From NCBI RefSeq assembly GCF_900108185.1, contig NZ_FNVA01000005.1, positions 248,001 to 312,000 on the forward strand: a stretch of DNA of 64,000 bases, in the 5' to 3' direction. Positions within the stretch are counted from its first letter, which is position 1, and the number at the start of each line of letters is the position of its first letter. The position numbers were made by a program, and so were the translations under genes. The DNA comes from Bryocella elongata. Its GTDB lineage: Bacteria > Acidobacteriota > Terriglobia > Terriglobales > Acidobacteriaceae. The notes beneath the pieces were generated by a model, which saw only the letters and a list, made by a program, of their open reading frames with translations, was not told the origin of the DNA and ran no database searches. Below, one piece after another: positions 1-8,983 of this stretch.

Positions 1-2
1 AG

Positions 3-185
3 GTAAATCTGGGCGAGTTGTTTGTCACCAGCATTCAGATCAGCGGCTCCAGCGAAATCCCGATGGAATCGGTCTCCTTCAGCTACAACACGATCAAGAT
101 GCAGTACTGGCAGCAGGACGAGACGGGCAAGCTCGCGGCTAAGTCGCCGGTGACTTACGATCTGAAGGCGAACAAGGTCAGCTAA
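3..185 (+). CDS. hcp: Hcp, T6SS inner-tube protein (C-terminal end only)
   Basis: The window opens inside this gene. The last 60 codons are readable, starting VNLGELFVTSIQISGS and ending in TAA. Alternating strands with an SSEIPMESVSFSYNTIK stretch are typical of the end of Hcp, which stacks as hexameric rings to form the tube propelled by the T6SS sheath and carries small effectors in its lumen. It lies 7 bp before the tagJ gene, in line with a T6SS operon running rightward. The identification rests on a short fragment plus context, but the context is strong. Confidence 0.8.
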   Translation, partial: VNLGELFVTSIQISGSSEIPMESVSFSYNTIKMQYWQQDETGKLAAKSPVTYDLKANKVS

Positions 186-192
186 GAGGTTC

Positions 193-957
193 ATGACTCC
201 ACAGGACCTTTACCGTGCTGGGGAGTTAGACCAGGCAATCAAGGCGCTTGGCGAAGAGCTGCGGTCCGCGCCGCTCGACGCCAAGCGCCGTACTTTCCTG
301 TTCGAACTTCTGTGCTTTGCTGGCGAGTACGACCGCGCTGAGAAGCAACTGGCCGTGCTCGAAAGTCAAAACCCCAAGACGCAGATGGCTTACCTGGTGT
401 ATCGGAGTGCGCTGCATGCGGAGCGCACGCGCCAGGAGATGTTCCAGACCGGTGTCCTGCCGGCGTCGGTCGCCAAGATCGCCGCCCAGGGTGGAACCTG
501 GAACGATGAGCCATTTGAATCCTTGCAGGACGCCGATGCCCGTATTGGCGACCATCTGGAGGTGTTTATTGCGGGAAGCTACACCTGGATCCCGACGAGT
601 TATGTGCGTCGACTCGAAATCGAGGCTCCCGTAGCGTTGCGCGACCTGATGTGGGCCCGTGCGCGCATCGAAGCAAGCCCTGAGTTTCGGCTTCAGGATC
701 TTGGTGAAATTCTGCTGCCTGTGCTCGCTCCGCTGAGCTGGACCTCAAGTGATAACTCGGTACGCCTGGGACGGACGAGTGTATGGGAAGACCAGCCGGA
801 TGGCAGTGAACGCCTCTTTGGGCAGAAGATGCTGCTGGTGGATGGAGAAGAGATTCCGATACTCGAGTTCCGCAGCCTGGTGTGGAATTCGCCCAAGGGG
901 TCCGAGGACGAGTCGGAAGCAAATCCTGTAGGAGAGCCTGAAGATGCCGCTTCGTGA
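193..957 (+). CDS. tagJ: TagJ/ImpE-family T6SS accessory protein
   Basis: 254 residues. The N-terminal half is a helical, TPR-like region (LYRAGELDQAIKALGEELRSAP, then a second repeat around residues 37-55). The C-terminal half carries the ImpE features YIPTSYVRRLE-like (here WIPTSYVRRLE) and RDLMWARARIE. ImpE/TagJ proteins bind the sheath protein TssB and may help ClpV recycle contracted sheath; they are an optional part of T6SS clusters. The gene follows hcp closely and its last 14 bases overlap tssA, so translational coupling is likely. It is a soluble cytoplasmic protein of normal length for the family. Confidence 0.85.
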   Translation: MTPQDLYRAGELDQAIKALGEELRSAPLDAKRRTFLFELLCFAGEYDRAEKQLAVLESQNPKTQMAYLVYRSALHAERTRQEMFQTGVLPASVAKIAAQGGTWNDEPFESLQDADARIGDHLEVFIAGSYTWIPTSYVRRLEIEAPVALRDLMWARARIEASPEFRLQDLGEILLPVLAPLSWTSSDNSVRLGRTSVWEDQPDGSERLFGQKMLLVDGEEIPILEFRSLVWNSPKGSEDESEANPVGEPEDAAS

Positions 958-2806
958 TGATCTGCTGACACCGATCTCAGCCGAGGCGCCATCGGGACCG
1001 AATCTCCAGTACGACAAGCTCTTCGACCAGATCAAGGAAGCCCGGCAGGAGGATGATGAGTCCCTTGCTGCCGGCGTCTGGGGCAGAGCGCCGAAGAAGG
1101 CAGACCGCAACCTTGTCATCAAGCTTGCGGGCGAAGCGCTTGCGACCAAGACGAAGGATATCCGTCTCGCGGGCTGGTACCTGGAATCTCTCCTGCGGAA
1201 GGAGGGCTTCCCTATCCTTCAGCCCGGCCTTACGCTCCTGCGCGAACTCCAGCAGACGTTCTGGGACACAGTCCATCCGCAGCTGGATGAAGACGATCAG
1301 AGCCCCGATCTTCGTGTCGGCGCGCTGGAGAGTTCAGCGAACCTGATCGCGTTGTCGATGCGCCAGATCCCGGTGGCACGGGGATTCAACTGGCTTCAGT
1401 ACCAGGATGCGCGCACCATCGGTACGGAGGAGTCCGCGACTTCCGACGAGCGGCGGGAGATGCGCGAAGACGCTATCGCGCGTGGCCGTCCCACCGAAGA
1501 AGATCTGATCAAAGCCATCGAGCTGACCCCGAAGGCGTTCTATAAGGACACGGAGGCTTTGCTGGCCACGGCTCTGGAGGAGCTCGACCAGCTGGATATC
1601 TTCCACGAAGAGAAGTATCCCGTGGAGCAGCCTTCGTTTGGAAAGCTGAAGGCGGCGATTGAAGATGTGAAGCGCGTGATCGGGTCGTCGCTGGCTGAAA
1701 AGCGCAAGACCGATCCCGATCCGACGGACGCTCCAGTGGTGGAAGAGGAGGTTCTCGAGGACGTCGATCCCTGGGCGAACTTCGATTCGACCTCGTCCGG
1801 TGCGGCTGGCGGGGAGGAAACCGCACAGGTCGCGCAGGGAGCGCCTGCTGCAAGAGGGCCACGAGGTGGCGGAATCTCCGTCACGGACCAGCAGAGCGCC
1901 TATGCGGCGGTACTGGCGGCTGCAGAGTTCCTGCGCAACGAAGATAACTATTCGCCCATCCCCTACCTGCTCTGTTCTTCGCTTCGCCTGGGCGAGACGC
2001 GTCATGCGGACATTGACGACTACACGTTTGCGGTAGCGCCTCCTACGGAAACCCGGCAGCAGCTTCGCCGTCTGGCGAATGAGTCAGGCTGGGATGAGCT
2101 GATGCAGGTGGGGCTCAAGGCGCTGGCGGAGCCATGCGGTCGTGTATGGCTCGATGTGCAGCGGTATCTCTGGCGGGCGGCCCAGGAGATGGGCCAGTAC
2201 GACGTCGCAGCTGCGGTCATCAGCACGGTCCGCGGCCTGTTGCAGGACAAGCCGGGCGTTCGCCGCATCACGCTGAACGATGACACTCCCGCGGCCAATC
2301 CCGAGACGCAGCAGTGGCTCGATACCGAGGTGTTTCCGCCGGCGCCCGAAGTGGTTGTCTCGGAGGATGCGAGCGAGGCCGAGGAGACACCTCGTTATGA
2401 GCCGGTCCCTGCTGTGGCTGCGGCAGCGGACGAAGCTCCGGATGTCTATCGGACCGCGCTGGATATCCTGAAGCAGGGAAGAGTGAACGAAGCGATCACG
2501 CTGCTGGTGCGAGACTCCGAACTGCAACCCAGCGGACGAATGCGCTTCCAGCGCCGTGTGCAGATGGCTCAGCTTTGTCTTGCGGCCGACAAGTCTGCGG
2601 TTGCTTATCCGGTGTTGCTCGATCTGTCGAGTGAGATGGAACGGCGGTCACTCGAGAGTTGGGAGGCGGCTGAGATGCTGGCCCAGCCGCTGAGCCTGCT
2701 GCTGCGATGCATGGATGCGCGCAAGGCCAGCAGCGAGGAGAAGGAAGTCATCTTTTCGCGGTTGTGCCGCCTCGATCCCGAAGCAGCCCTCAGCATCCGC
2801 CACTAA
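944..2806 (+). CDS. tssA: TssA, T6SS cap/assembly protein (ImpA N-terminal domain)
   Basis: 620 residues. The N-terminal ImpA domain (about residues 8-130) shows the family pattern SAEAPSGPNLQYDKLFDQI, and WGRAPKKADRNLVIKLAGEAL followed by KDIRLAGWYLESLLRKEG. A long acidic, low-complexity linker (around residues 255-315) separates it from a helical C-terminal half. TssA starts at the membrane complex, primes tube and sheath polymerisation and stays at the distal end. The long variant suggests the TssA class with an extended C-terminal oligomerisation region. It overlaps tagJ by 14 bp and is followed 24 bp later by tssE. Confidence 0.87.
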   Translation: MPLRDDLLTPISAEAPSGPNLQYDKLFDQIKEARQEDDESLAAGVWGRAPKKADRNLVIKLAGEALATKTKDIRLAGWYLESLLRKEGFPILQPGLTLLRELQQTFWDTVHPQLDEDDQSPDLRVGALESSANLIALSMRQIPVARGFNWLQYQDARTIGTEESATSDERREMREDAIARGRPTEEDLIKAIELTPKAFYKDTEALLATALEELDQLDIFHEEKYPVEQPSFGKLKAAIEDVKRVIGSSLAEKRKTDPDPTDAPVVEEEVLEDVDPWANFDSTSSGAAGGEETAQVAQGAPAARGPRGGGISVTDQQSAYAAVLAAAEFLRNEDNYSPIPYLLCSSLRLGETRHADIDDYTFAVAPPTETRQQLRRLANESGWDELMQVGLKALAEPCGRVWLDVQRYLWRAAQEMGQYDVAAAVISTVRGLLQDKPGVRRITLNDDTPAANPETQQWLDTEVFPPAPEVVVSEDASEAEETPRYEPVPAVAAAADEAPDVYRTALDILKQGRVNEAITLLVRDSELQPSGRMRFQRRVQMAQLCLAADKSAVAYPVLLDLSSEMERRSLESWEAAEMLAQPLSLLLRCMDARKASSEEKEVIFSRLCRLDPEAALSIRH

Positions 2807-2830
2807 CGACGCAAACGCACCGGAGGGGAT

Positions 2831-3319
2831 ATGGCACCGAGAGGACGGACAGACACGCCGGTTACGCAGTCGCTGTTGGATCGGCTGGACACGGGCTTTG
2901 AGGCTCCGACCTCGCGCGCCGCGTCGATCGCCGTCTTCAAAGCGGGGATCCGGCGGGATATCGAGTGGCTGTTGAATACGCGGCGTACCGGCGAGGATTC
3001 GCTGGAGCGGTGTCCGCAGGCCTTGAACTCTGTAGCCACCTATGGACTGCCGGACATCGCTGAATTAGGCGCGGGCGTCGTTGGCCCAACGCAGGTGCTC
3101 GAGTCGATTCGCTCGACGCTGAAGGTGCACGAGCCCCGCATCCGCGATCCCCGAATCACTCTGATCCGCGAGGACAAGCTGAGGCGCAGCTTTCGCTTTC
3201 ACGTAGAAGGCACGGTGATGATCGAAAACAGCGAGGAAGACATCAGCTTCGATACGTTGCTGGACACCGTCAACGGAGAGTTTACCGACCCAACCCGCGG
3301 CGACATCCGGCGCGGGTGA
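2831..3319 (+). CDS. tssE: TssE, T6SS baseplate protein (gp25-like)
   Basis: 162 residues. The protein has the gp25/lysozyme-like TssE signature: SLLDRLDTGF near the start, a central FKAGIRRDIEWLLNTRR (the conserved R-x-x-E/D-W-L-L-N motif) and VATYGLPDIAELG. TssE is the baseplate wedge subunit that nucleates the sheath, working with TssF, TssG and TssK. An upstream GGAGGG sequence lies about 6 bases before the ATG. The gene sits between tssA and tssF with short gaps of 24 and 14 bp, as expected in a T6SS operon. Confidence 0.92.
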   Translation: MAPRGRTDTPVTQSLLDRLDTGFEAPTSRAASIAVFKAGIRRDIEWLLNTRRTGEDSLERCPQALNSVATYGLPDIAELGAGVVGPTQVLESIRSTLKVHEPRIRDPRITLIREDKLRRSFRFHVEGTVMIENSEEDISFDTLLDTVNGEFTDPTRGDIRRG

Positions 3320-3333
3320 GGACTTAGGAGAGC

Positions 3334-5178
3334 ATGCGCGAGGAGCTTCGAGAATATTACGAAAATGAGCTCACTTATCTTCGCCGGATGGGCGGGGATT
3401 TCGCGCGCCGATATCCGGGAATCGCGAGCCGGCTGACACTTAGTGGCGACGCTTGCGTGGATCCCCACGTGGAGCGCCTGCTGGAGGGGGTGGCCTTCAT
3501 GGCGGCGCGTGTTCATCGCCGCCTGGACGACGACTTTCCCCTGCTCAGCGAGTCTCTGCTGAACCTGCTCTATCCCACGTTCCTGCGGCCTGTGCCGTCG
3601 ATGACCATTGTGGAGTGCACGCCCGATCCTGCGCTGGGAAAGAAGACGGCGGGCATGCGAATCCCCAAGGGAACGCAGATGGTGTCGCGTCCTGTGGACC
3701 GTGTGCAGGTGGACTTCCGTACCGCGTACGACGTGGACCTGTGGCCGTTTTCGGTGACCCAGGCGGAGTGGCGCATGCCGGAACAGCTTCCGCGCCAGCC
3801 TCGACCCACAGGTGGTCGTCAGGCTTCGGCCGCAGCAAGGTTGCGTCTCACCTGCCTGCCGGACGTCAACTTCAGCGGCCTGCCGATGACCAGGCTGCGC
3901 TTCTATCTGGCAGGCGATTCACCGGTCGTGTATGCGCTTTACGAGTTGCTGTCCGGCAACTGCATCGAGATCCAGATACACGAGCTTGGTGGGGAGAGGC
4001 GAGTGATCGTCCTCGATCCGAGCTGCCTGAAGCCGGTGGGATTCTCTCCTGAGGACTGCCTGCTGCCGTATGACCGGCGATCGATGGACGGCCATCGGCT
4101 CCTGCAGGAGTACTTTGCGCTGCCGGAGAAGTTCCTCTTCTTCGATCTCTCCGGCCTCGAAGAGCTCTCGAACACGGACTTCGGCAACGAGGTCGACATC
4201 ATCCTGCTGTTCTCGCGGTTCGAGCGTTCCGAGCGGCACCAGATCCTGGAACGGAACCTCAACGAGACGACGTTCCGGTTGAGCTGTACGCCCGCGATCA
4301 ACCTGTTTGAAAAGGTGGCTGAACCGATTCAGCTCTCGCAGCGCCGCGGGGCCTATACCGTTGTCCCGGACACGCGCGCAGGCGATTCGATTGAGGTGTA
4401 TTCGATCGATGAGGTTCACGGCACGAACGTCCGCATGGGCGAGACCATGAAGCTGGAGCCCATCTTCGGGTATCGATTCCAGACCCGGTCGGAGAACCGG
4501 CTGGCGTTCTGGAGCGCCTCAAGGCAGCGCAGCGAGCTGGGCGAGTCGACGCCTACCCATGTCAGTCTGTCGGTGGTAGACATCAACGGCGAGCTGACCG
4601 ATCCACGCTTCGAGTCGCTTACCGTTCGCACGACCTGCACGAACTTCGATCTGCCGACCCGCCTGCCGGTGATGATTGCCGACGGCGACCTTCGGGCGCC
4701 GACGTTTCCTGCGGCGAAGAAGATCTCGTGCCTGCGCAAACCGACGGACTCGTACTCGCCGCCCACGGGACCGGGGCAGGTCTGGCGGCTTATCTCACTG
4801 CTCTCGCTGAACTATCTCTCGCTGAGCGAAGAGGGCAAGGGAGCGCTGCAGGAGATTCTGCGGCTGCATAACTTTACCGGAGCGACGACGACCGAAAACC
4901 AGATCGGCGCGATCCAGAAACTCACCGTCTCTCCGCACTTCGCCATGGTCGCGTCGGACTACGGGCTGATGCCGGCGAGAGGGAATGCAATTCTGGTGGA
5001 GCTCGATGAGCAGCAGTTTGCCGGCGGAAGCGCGTATCTTTTCGCTGCGGTGCTGGAGCAGTTCTTCTCGGGCTATGCTTCCGTGAACAGCTTTGCGCAG
5101 ACCACGGCACGTACCAATCTGCGAAAGGAGAACCTGCAGGCATGGAGACCACGGTCGGGACGACAGACGTTGTTGTAA
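3334..5178 (+). CDS. tssF: TssF, T6SS baseplate protein (VasA/ImpG family)
   Basis: 614 residues, the usual size. The start MREELREYYENELTYLRRMG followed by FARRYPGIASRLTL and DPHVERLLEGVAFMAARV is diagnostic for TssF/ImpG. With TssE, TssG and TssK it builds the cytoplasmic baseplate wedge under VgrG. The last 37 bases overlap the start of tssG in another frame, a longer overlap than usual for translational coupling. No truncation is visible. Confidence 0.95.
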   Translation: MREELREYYENELTYLRRMGGDFARRYPGIASRLTLSGDACVDPHVERLLEGVAFMAARVHRRLDDDFPLLSESLLNLLYPTFLRPVPSMTIVECTPDPALGKKTAGMRIPKGTQMVSRPVDRVQVDFRTAYDVDLWPFSVTQAEWRMPEQLPRQPRPTGGRQASAAARLRLTCLPDVNFSGLPMTRLRFYLAGDSPVVYALYELLSGNCIEIQIHELGGERRVIVLDPSCLKPVGFSPEDCLLPYDRRSMDGHRLLQEYFALPEKFLFFDLSGLEELSNTDFGNEVDIILLFSRFERSERHQILERNLNETTFRLSCTPAINLFEKVAEPIQLSQRRGAYTVVPDTRAGDSIEVYSIDEVHGTNVRMGETMKLEPIFGYRFQTRSENRLAFWSASRQRSELGESTPTHVSLSVVDINGELTDPRFESLTVRTTCTNFDLPTRLPVMIADGDLRAPTFPAAKKISCLRKPTDSYSPPTGPGQVWRLISLLSLNYLSLSEEGKGALQEILRLHNFTGATTTENQIGAIQKLTVSPHFAMVASDYGLMPARGNAILVELDEQQFAGGSAYLFAAVLEQFFSGYASVNSFAQTTARTNLRKENLQAWRPRSGRQTLL

Positions 5179-6215
5179 TCGACCCTTCGGAGCCGCCTGC
5201 CTGGCAGCGCGATCCGTTCGGTACCTTGCGCGAGATGCTGCAGGAGCAGGGTTTCCTGTTCGAGTTCTTCCAGGCCGTGAGGCTCCTTCAGCTCATGCAC
5301 CCGGCGCAGAAGCCCGTCGGCTACTTTCACTCGCCGAACCACGAGGTGTTGCGGTTCTCCTCGGTGTCGACGCTCGCATTTCCTCCCAGTCAGCTGGCAA
5401 CAGTTGAGAAGGACGAGCATGGGCAGTACCACATGCGGGTTCACTTCATGGGCCTGACTGCGACGATTTCGGTGATGCCGGATGCCTACGTGGAGCACAT
5501 GCTCCGCATCCAGCGCGAAGGGGATAAGGCCACCGCCGAGTTCTTCGACATCTTCAACCATCGACTGATCTCGCTGTTCTATCGCGGATGGGAGAAGTAT
5601 CGGTTTTACATCGGCCTGGAGAGCGGACGCCCTGACAGCTTGTCGCCGCGTCTGTATGATCTGCTGGGTCTGGGCACAGAGGGGCAGCGGAACCGTGGAG
5701 TTCTTCCGGATGAAGCGTATCTGTCTTATGCCGGTCTGCTTGCACGTCACGTTCGATCCGCGGAGTCGCTGCGGCAGATTCTGGAGGACTACTTCGAAGT
5801 CCAGGTAGCGGTGCATCAGTTTGCGGGTACCTGGCGTCGGCTTCCGGAGCAGGATCGAAGCGAGTTGAACGGCACGGGGCAGGATTCGGAGTTGCTCGGA
5901 GTGGGCACCATCATCGGGGAAGAGGTGTGGGATCATCATGGGCGCATTCGCGTGACTCTCGGCCCGATGGAGTTTGATCGCTACGTCAAGTTTCTTCCAG
6001 GGAACGATGCGTACCTGATGTTGCGTGACTGGATCCAGTTTTATTCGTCGGGCCAATACGAAGCAGAGATACAACTGGTGCTTGTGGCAAAGGATGCACC
6101 CGGAGTGCAGCTGGGAGTTCGAGGGCAGGATGAGCCGCGCCTCGGCCTGGTGAGCTGGTTGAAGACCAGGCCCCTCGCGGGCGATCCAGGGGATGCAATC
6201 TTCCTGCTGACATAG
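5142..6215 (+). CDS. tssG: TssG, T6SS baseplate protein (VasB/ImpH family)
   Basis: 357 residues. Near the N-terminus the protein reads FLFEFFQAVRLLQ, then EVLRFSSVSTLAFPPSQL and VHFMGLTATISVMP, and farther on EFFDIFNHRLISLFYRGWEKYR, all conserved features of TssG/ImpH. It pairs with TssF in the baseplate wedge. The chosen ATG (5142) lies inside tssF; the sequence just before it (AGGAGAACCTGCAGGC) contains AGGAG at suitable distance. It is followed after 72 bp by clpV. Confidence 0.93.
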   Translation: METTVGTTDVVVIDPSEPPAWQRDPFGTLREMLQEQGFLFEFFQAVRLLQLMHPAQKPVGYFHSPNHEVLRFSSVSTLAFPPSQLATVEKDEHGQYHMRVHFMGLTATISVMPDAYVEHMLRIQREGDKATAEFFDIFNHRLISLFYRGWEKYRFYIGLESGRPDSLSPRLYDLLGLGTEGQRNRGVLPDEAYLSYAGLLARHVRSAESLRQILEDYFEVQVAVHQFAGTWRRLPEQDRSELNGTGQDSELLGVGTIIGEEVWDHHGRIRVTLGPMEFDRYVKFLPGNDAYLMLRDWIQFYSSGQYEAEIQLVLVAKDAPGVQLGVRGQDEPRLGLVSWLKTRPLAGDPGDAIFLLT

Positions 6216-6287
6216 CAAAGGCACTGTTCGCCAGCGGGCCAGTTCGTCGCAAGAGTGGGATCACGATCGAAGGGGAGAGGAACTGAA

Positions 6288-8942
6288 GTGAGCCTGAATC
6301 TGAAGTCGCTGATTAGCAAGTTGAACGACACGACCCGGAGCGCCCTTGAGGCGGCTGCCGGACTTTGCGTGTCCCGTGCGCACTATGACATCGAGATCGA
6401 GCACTATCTGCTCAAGACGCTCGAGTCGAGTGACAACGACATCGCCGCAATTCTCCGGCACTACGGCATCGACAAGTCGCGCCTGACAGCTGACCTGCAG
6501 CGAAGCCTGGACAAGCTGAAGAGCGGCAATGCGCGCTCGCCGGCATTCAGCCCGCTGCTGGTGAAGACGCTCAGCGAAGCCTGGACGCTGGCGTCGATCG
6601 AGTTCGATGCGGGCTCGATCCGTACGGGCCTGACGCTGCTCGCGCTGCTCTCGAACGAGGAGCTGGCTCGCGTGCTGCGTGAGACCACGACTGAGCTGCG
6701 CAAGGTCGAAGCGGAGGGCCTTCGCGTCGCGTTCTACGACATCGTGTCGAATTCGGCCGAGCGTCAGTCGCCTCTCGGTGCGAGCGTTGCTTCGGGTGGT
6801 CCCGTCAGCACGTCCGGTCCCAGCGGAGCGGCATCGCCTTCGGGCGGCAAGACGCCGCACCTCGACCAGTACACGGTGAACCTGACGGCGAACGCCAAGG
6901 CAGGCAAGATCGATCCGGTGTTGGGCCGCGATGCCGAAGTGCGCCAGATGATCGATATCCTGATGCGCCGCCGCCAGAACAACCCTATCCTCACCGGCGA
7001 GGCCGGCGTGGGCAAGACGGCCGTTGTGGAAGGCTTCGCCAACCGCGTGGCCGAGGGCGATGTGCCCCCGGCGCTGCAGGGCGTGCAGCTGCACTCGCTC
7101 GATCTCGCTCTGCTGCAGGCAGGAGCCAGCGTCAAGGGCGAGTTTGAGAACCGCCTCAAAGGGCTCATCAACGAGGTCAAGAGCTCGACGGCGAAGATCA
7201 TCCTCTTCATCGACGAAGCGCACACCATGATCGGAGCCGGAGGACAGGCCGGACAGAACGATGCTGCCAACCTGCTGAAGCCGGCGCTCGCCCGTGGTGA
7301 GCTGCGGACCATCGCCGCCACGACCTGGAGCGAGTACAAGAAGTACTTCGAGAAGGACCCCGCACTGGCCCGCCGCTTCCAGGTGGTGAAGGTGGAGGAG
7401 CCGACCGAAGAGGTGTGCTGCACGATGCTGCGTGGCATCGTAAGCTCGCTGGAGAAGCACCACAACCTGCGCATCCTCGACGAGGCGATTACCTCGACCG
7501 TGAAGCTTTCGCACCGTTATCTTGCGGGACGCCAGTTGCCGGACAAGGCGGTCAGCGTGCTGGACACGGCATGCGCGCGCTTGTCGCTGGGACAGAACTC
7601 GCAGCCGCCGACCCTCGAAGAGGTCTCGCGTCGCATCGATAGTCTTCACGTCCAGCGTCGCATCCTGGAGCGTGAGACAGCGATCGGCGCCAACCACGAT
7701 GAGCGGATCGCGGCCATCGACAAGGACATTGCCATCTGCGACGAAGAGAAGAAGATTCTCGAAGGGCAGTGGGAGAAAGAGAAGGGAATCGTCTCCGAAA
7801 TTCGCAGCATCCAGGCCACGCTGGAAGATGCGGTCTCGAAGAAGGAAGCTGCTCCGGAAGGCGCGAAGGAACGGCTTTCTGCGCTGGAAAAGGAGTTGAT
7901 CGACCTCCAGGGCGAGACGGGCATGATGCGCGTTGCGGTCGATGCGCAGATCGTCGGCGAAGTCATCAGTGCATGGACGGGTATCCCTCTCGGCAAAATG
8001 ATGAAGGACGAGATCGAGACGGTTCTCTCGCTCGATGTGCACCTGAAGAAGAAGGTCATCGGTCAGGACCACGCGCTGGAAGCCATCTCGCAGCGCATCA
8101 TCACTTCGCGCGCGAACATGGACGATCCGGTCAAGCCTGTTGGCGTGTTCATGCTGGTCGGGCCCAGCGGCGTCGGCAAGACGGAGACCGCGATCGCACT
8201 GTCGGATCTGCTCTTCGGCGGCGAGCGGAACATGATCACGATCAACATGTCGGAGTTCCAGGAAGCGCACACGGTGTCGACCCTCAAGGGTTCGCCTCCG
8301 GGCTATGTGGGCTACGGCGAAGGTGGTGTGCTGACGGAAGCCGTACGGCGCCGGCCTTACTCCGTCGTGCTGCTGGACGAGGTGGAAAAGGCGCATCCCG
8401 ACGTGCTGGAACTGTTCTTCCAGGTCTTCGACAAGGGCCGCATGGAAGATGGTGAAGGGCGCGAGATCGACTTCCGCAACACGGTCATCATCCTGACCAG
8501 CAATGCTGCGACGGACACGCTGATGAAGCTTACAGCGGATCCCGAGACGATGCCGAACGGAGATGGCCTTCTGCTGGCGATGAAGCCGGAGCTGAATGCC
8601 ATCTTCAAGCCCGCGTTCCTCGGAAGAATGCTCGTCGTACCGTACTTCCCGGTGCGCGATGAGAATCTGAAGAAGATCATCCGCTTGAAGCTGGGCAAGA
8701 TTCAGCGCCGTCTCCTCGAAACTCATCACATTGAGATGGGTTACGACGACGCTTTGCTGAACGGGGTTGCGGACCGTTGCACCGAGGTGGAGAGTGGCGC
8801 CCGCAACGTCGACAACATTCTGTCCAACACGCTGCTTCCGGAGATGAGTCGCCAGATTCTGGGCCGCCTCGCTTCGGGTACCTCCGCCGCTTCAGTCAAC
8901 GTAACGATTGATGACGGTAAGTTCGCATACGTCTGGGGATAG
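6288..8942 (+). CDS. clpV: ClpV/TssH, AAA+ ATPase that recycles the T6SS sheath
   Basis: 884 residues from the GTG at 6288, chosen over an in-frame ATG at 6255 because AGGGGAGAGG sits 7 bases before the GTG and because the family begins with (V)NLKSLISKLN. An N-terminal Clp-N domain (residues 1-150) follows the ClpV pattern CVSRAHYDIEIEHYLL. After a Gly/Ser/Pro linker come two AAA+ modules: Walker A GEAGVGKT near residue 240 and GPSGVGKT near 624, with a coiled-coil middle domain around 430-550. ClpV extracts TssB/TssC from the contracted sheath so that they can be reused. Length and both ATP sites are complete. Confidence 0.95.
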   Translation: MSLNLKSLISKLNDTTRSALEAAAGLCVSRAHYDIEIEHYLLKTLESSDNDIAAILRHYGIDKSRLTADLQRSLDKLKSGNARSPAFSPLLVKTLSEAWTLASIEFDAGSIRTGLTLLALLSNEELARVLRETTTELRKVEAEGLRVAFYDIVSNSAERQSPLGASVASGGPVSTSGPSGAASPSGGKTPHLDQYTVNLTANAKAGKIDPVLGRDAEVRQMIDILMRRRQNNPILTGEAGVGKTAVVEGFANRVAEGDVPPALQGVQLHSLDLALLQAGASVKGEFENRLKGLINEVKSSTAKIILFIDEAHTMIGAGGQAGQNDAANLLKPALARGELRTIAATTWSEYKKYFEKDPALARRFQVVKVEEPTEEVCCTMLRGIVSSLEKHHNLRILDEAITSTVKLSHRYLAGRQLPDKAVSVLDTACARLSLGQNSQPPTLEEVSRRIDSLHVQRRILERETAIGANHDERIAAIDKDIAICDEEKKILEGQWEKEKGIVSEIRSIQATLEDAVSKKEAAPEGAKERLSALEKELIDLQGETGMMRVAVDAQIVGEVISAWTGIPLGKMMKDEIETVLSLDVHLKKKVIGQDHALEAISQRIITSRANMDDPVKPVGVFMLVGPSGVGKTETAIALSDLLFGGERNMITINMSEFQEAHTVSTLKGSPPGYVGYGEGGVLTEAVRRRPYSVVLLDEVEKAHPDVLELFFQVFDKGRMEDGEGREIDFRNTVIILTSNAATDTLMKLTADPETMPNGDGLLLAMKPELNAIFKPAFLGRMLVVPYFPVRDENLKKIIRLKLGKIQRRLLETHHIEMGYDDALLNGVADRCTEVESGARNVDNILSNTLLPEMSRQILGRLASGTSAASVNVTIDDGKFAYVWG

Positions 8943-8983
8943 GCTGAAGGTTCGGTCAACCGCAGCCTGGAAGAGAGGCAATC

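Noticed and set aside
6261-8729. 822-codon open frame antisense to clpV
   Set aside because: It is the high-GC shadow of clpV in the opposite strand; its product is His/Arg/Leu-rich with no family features.
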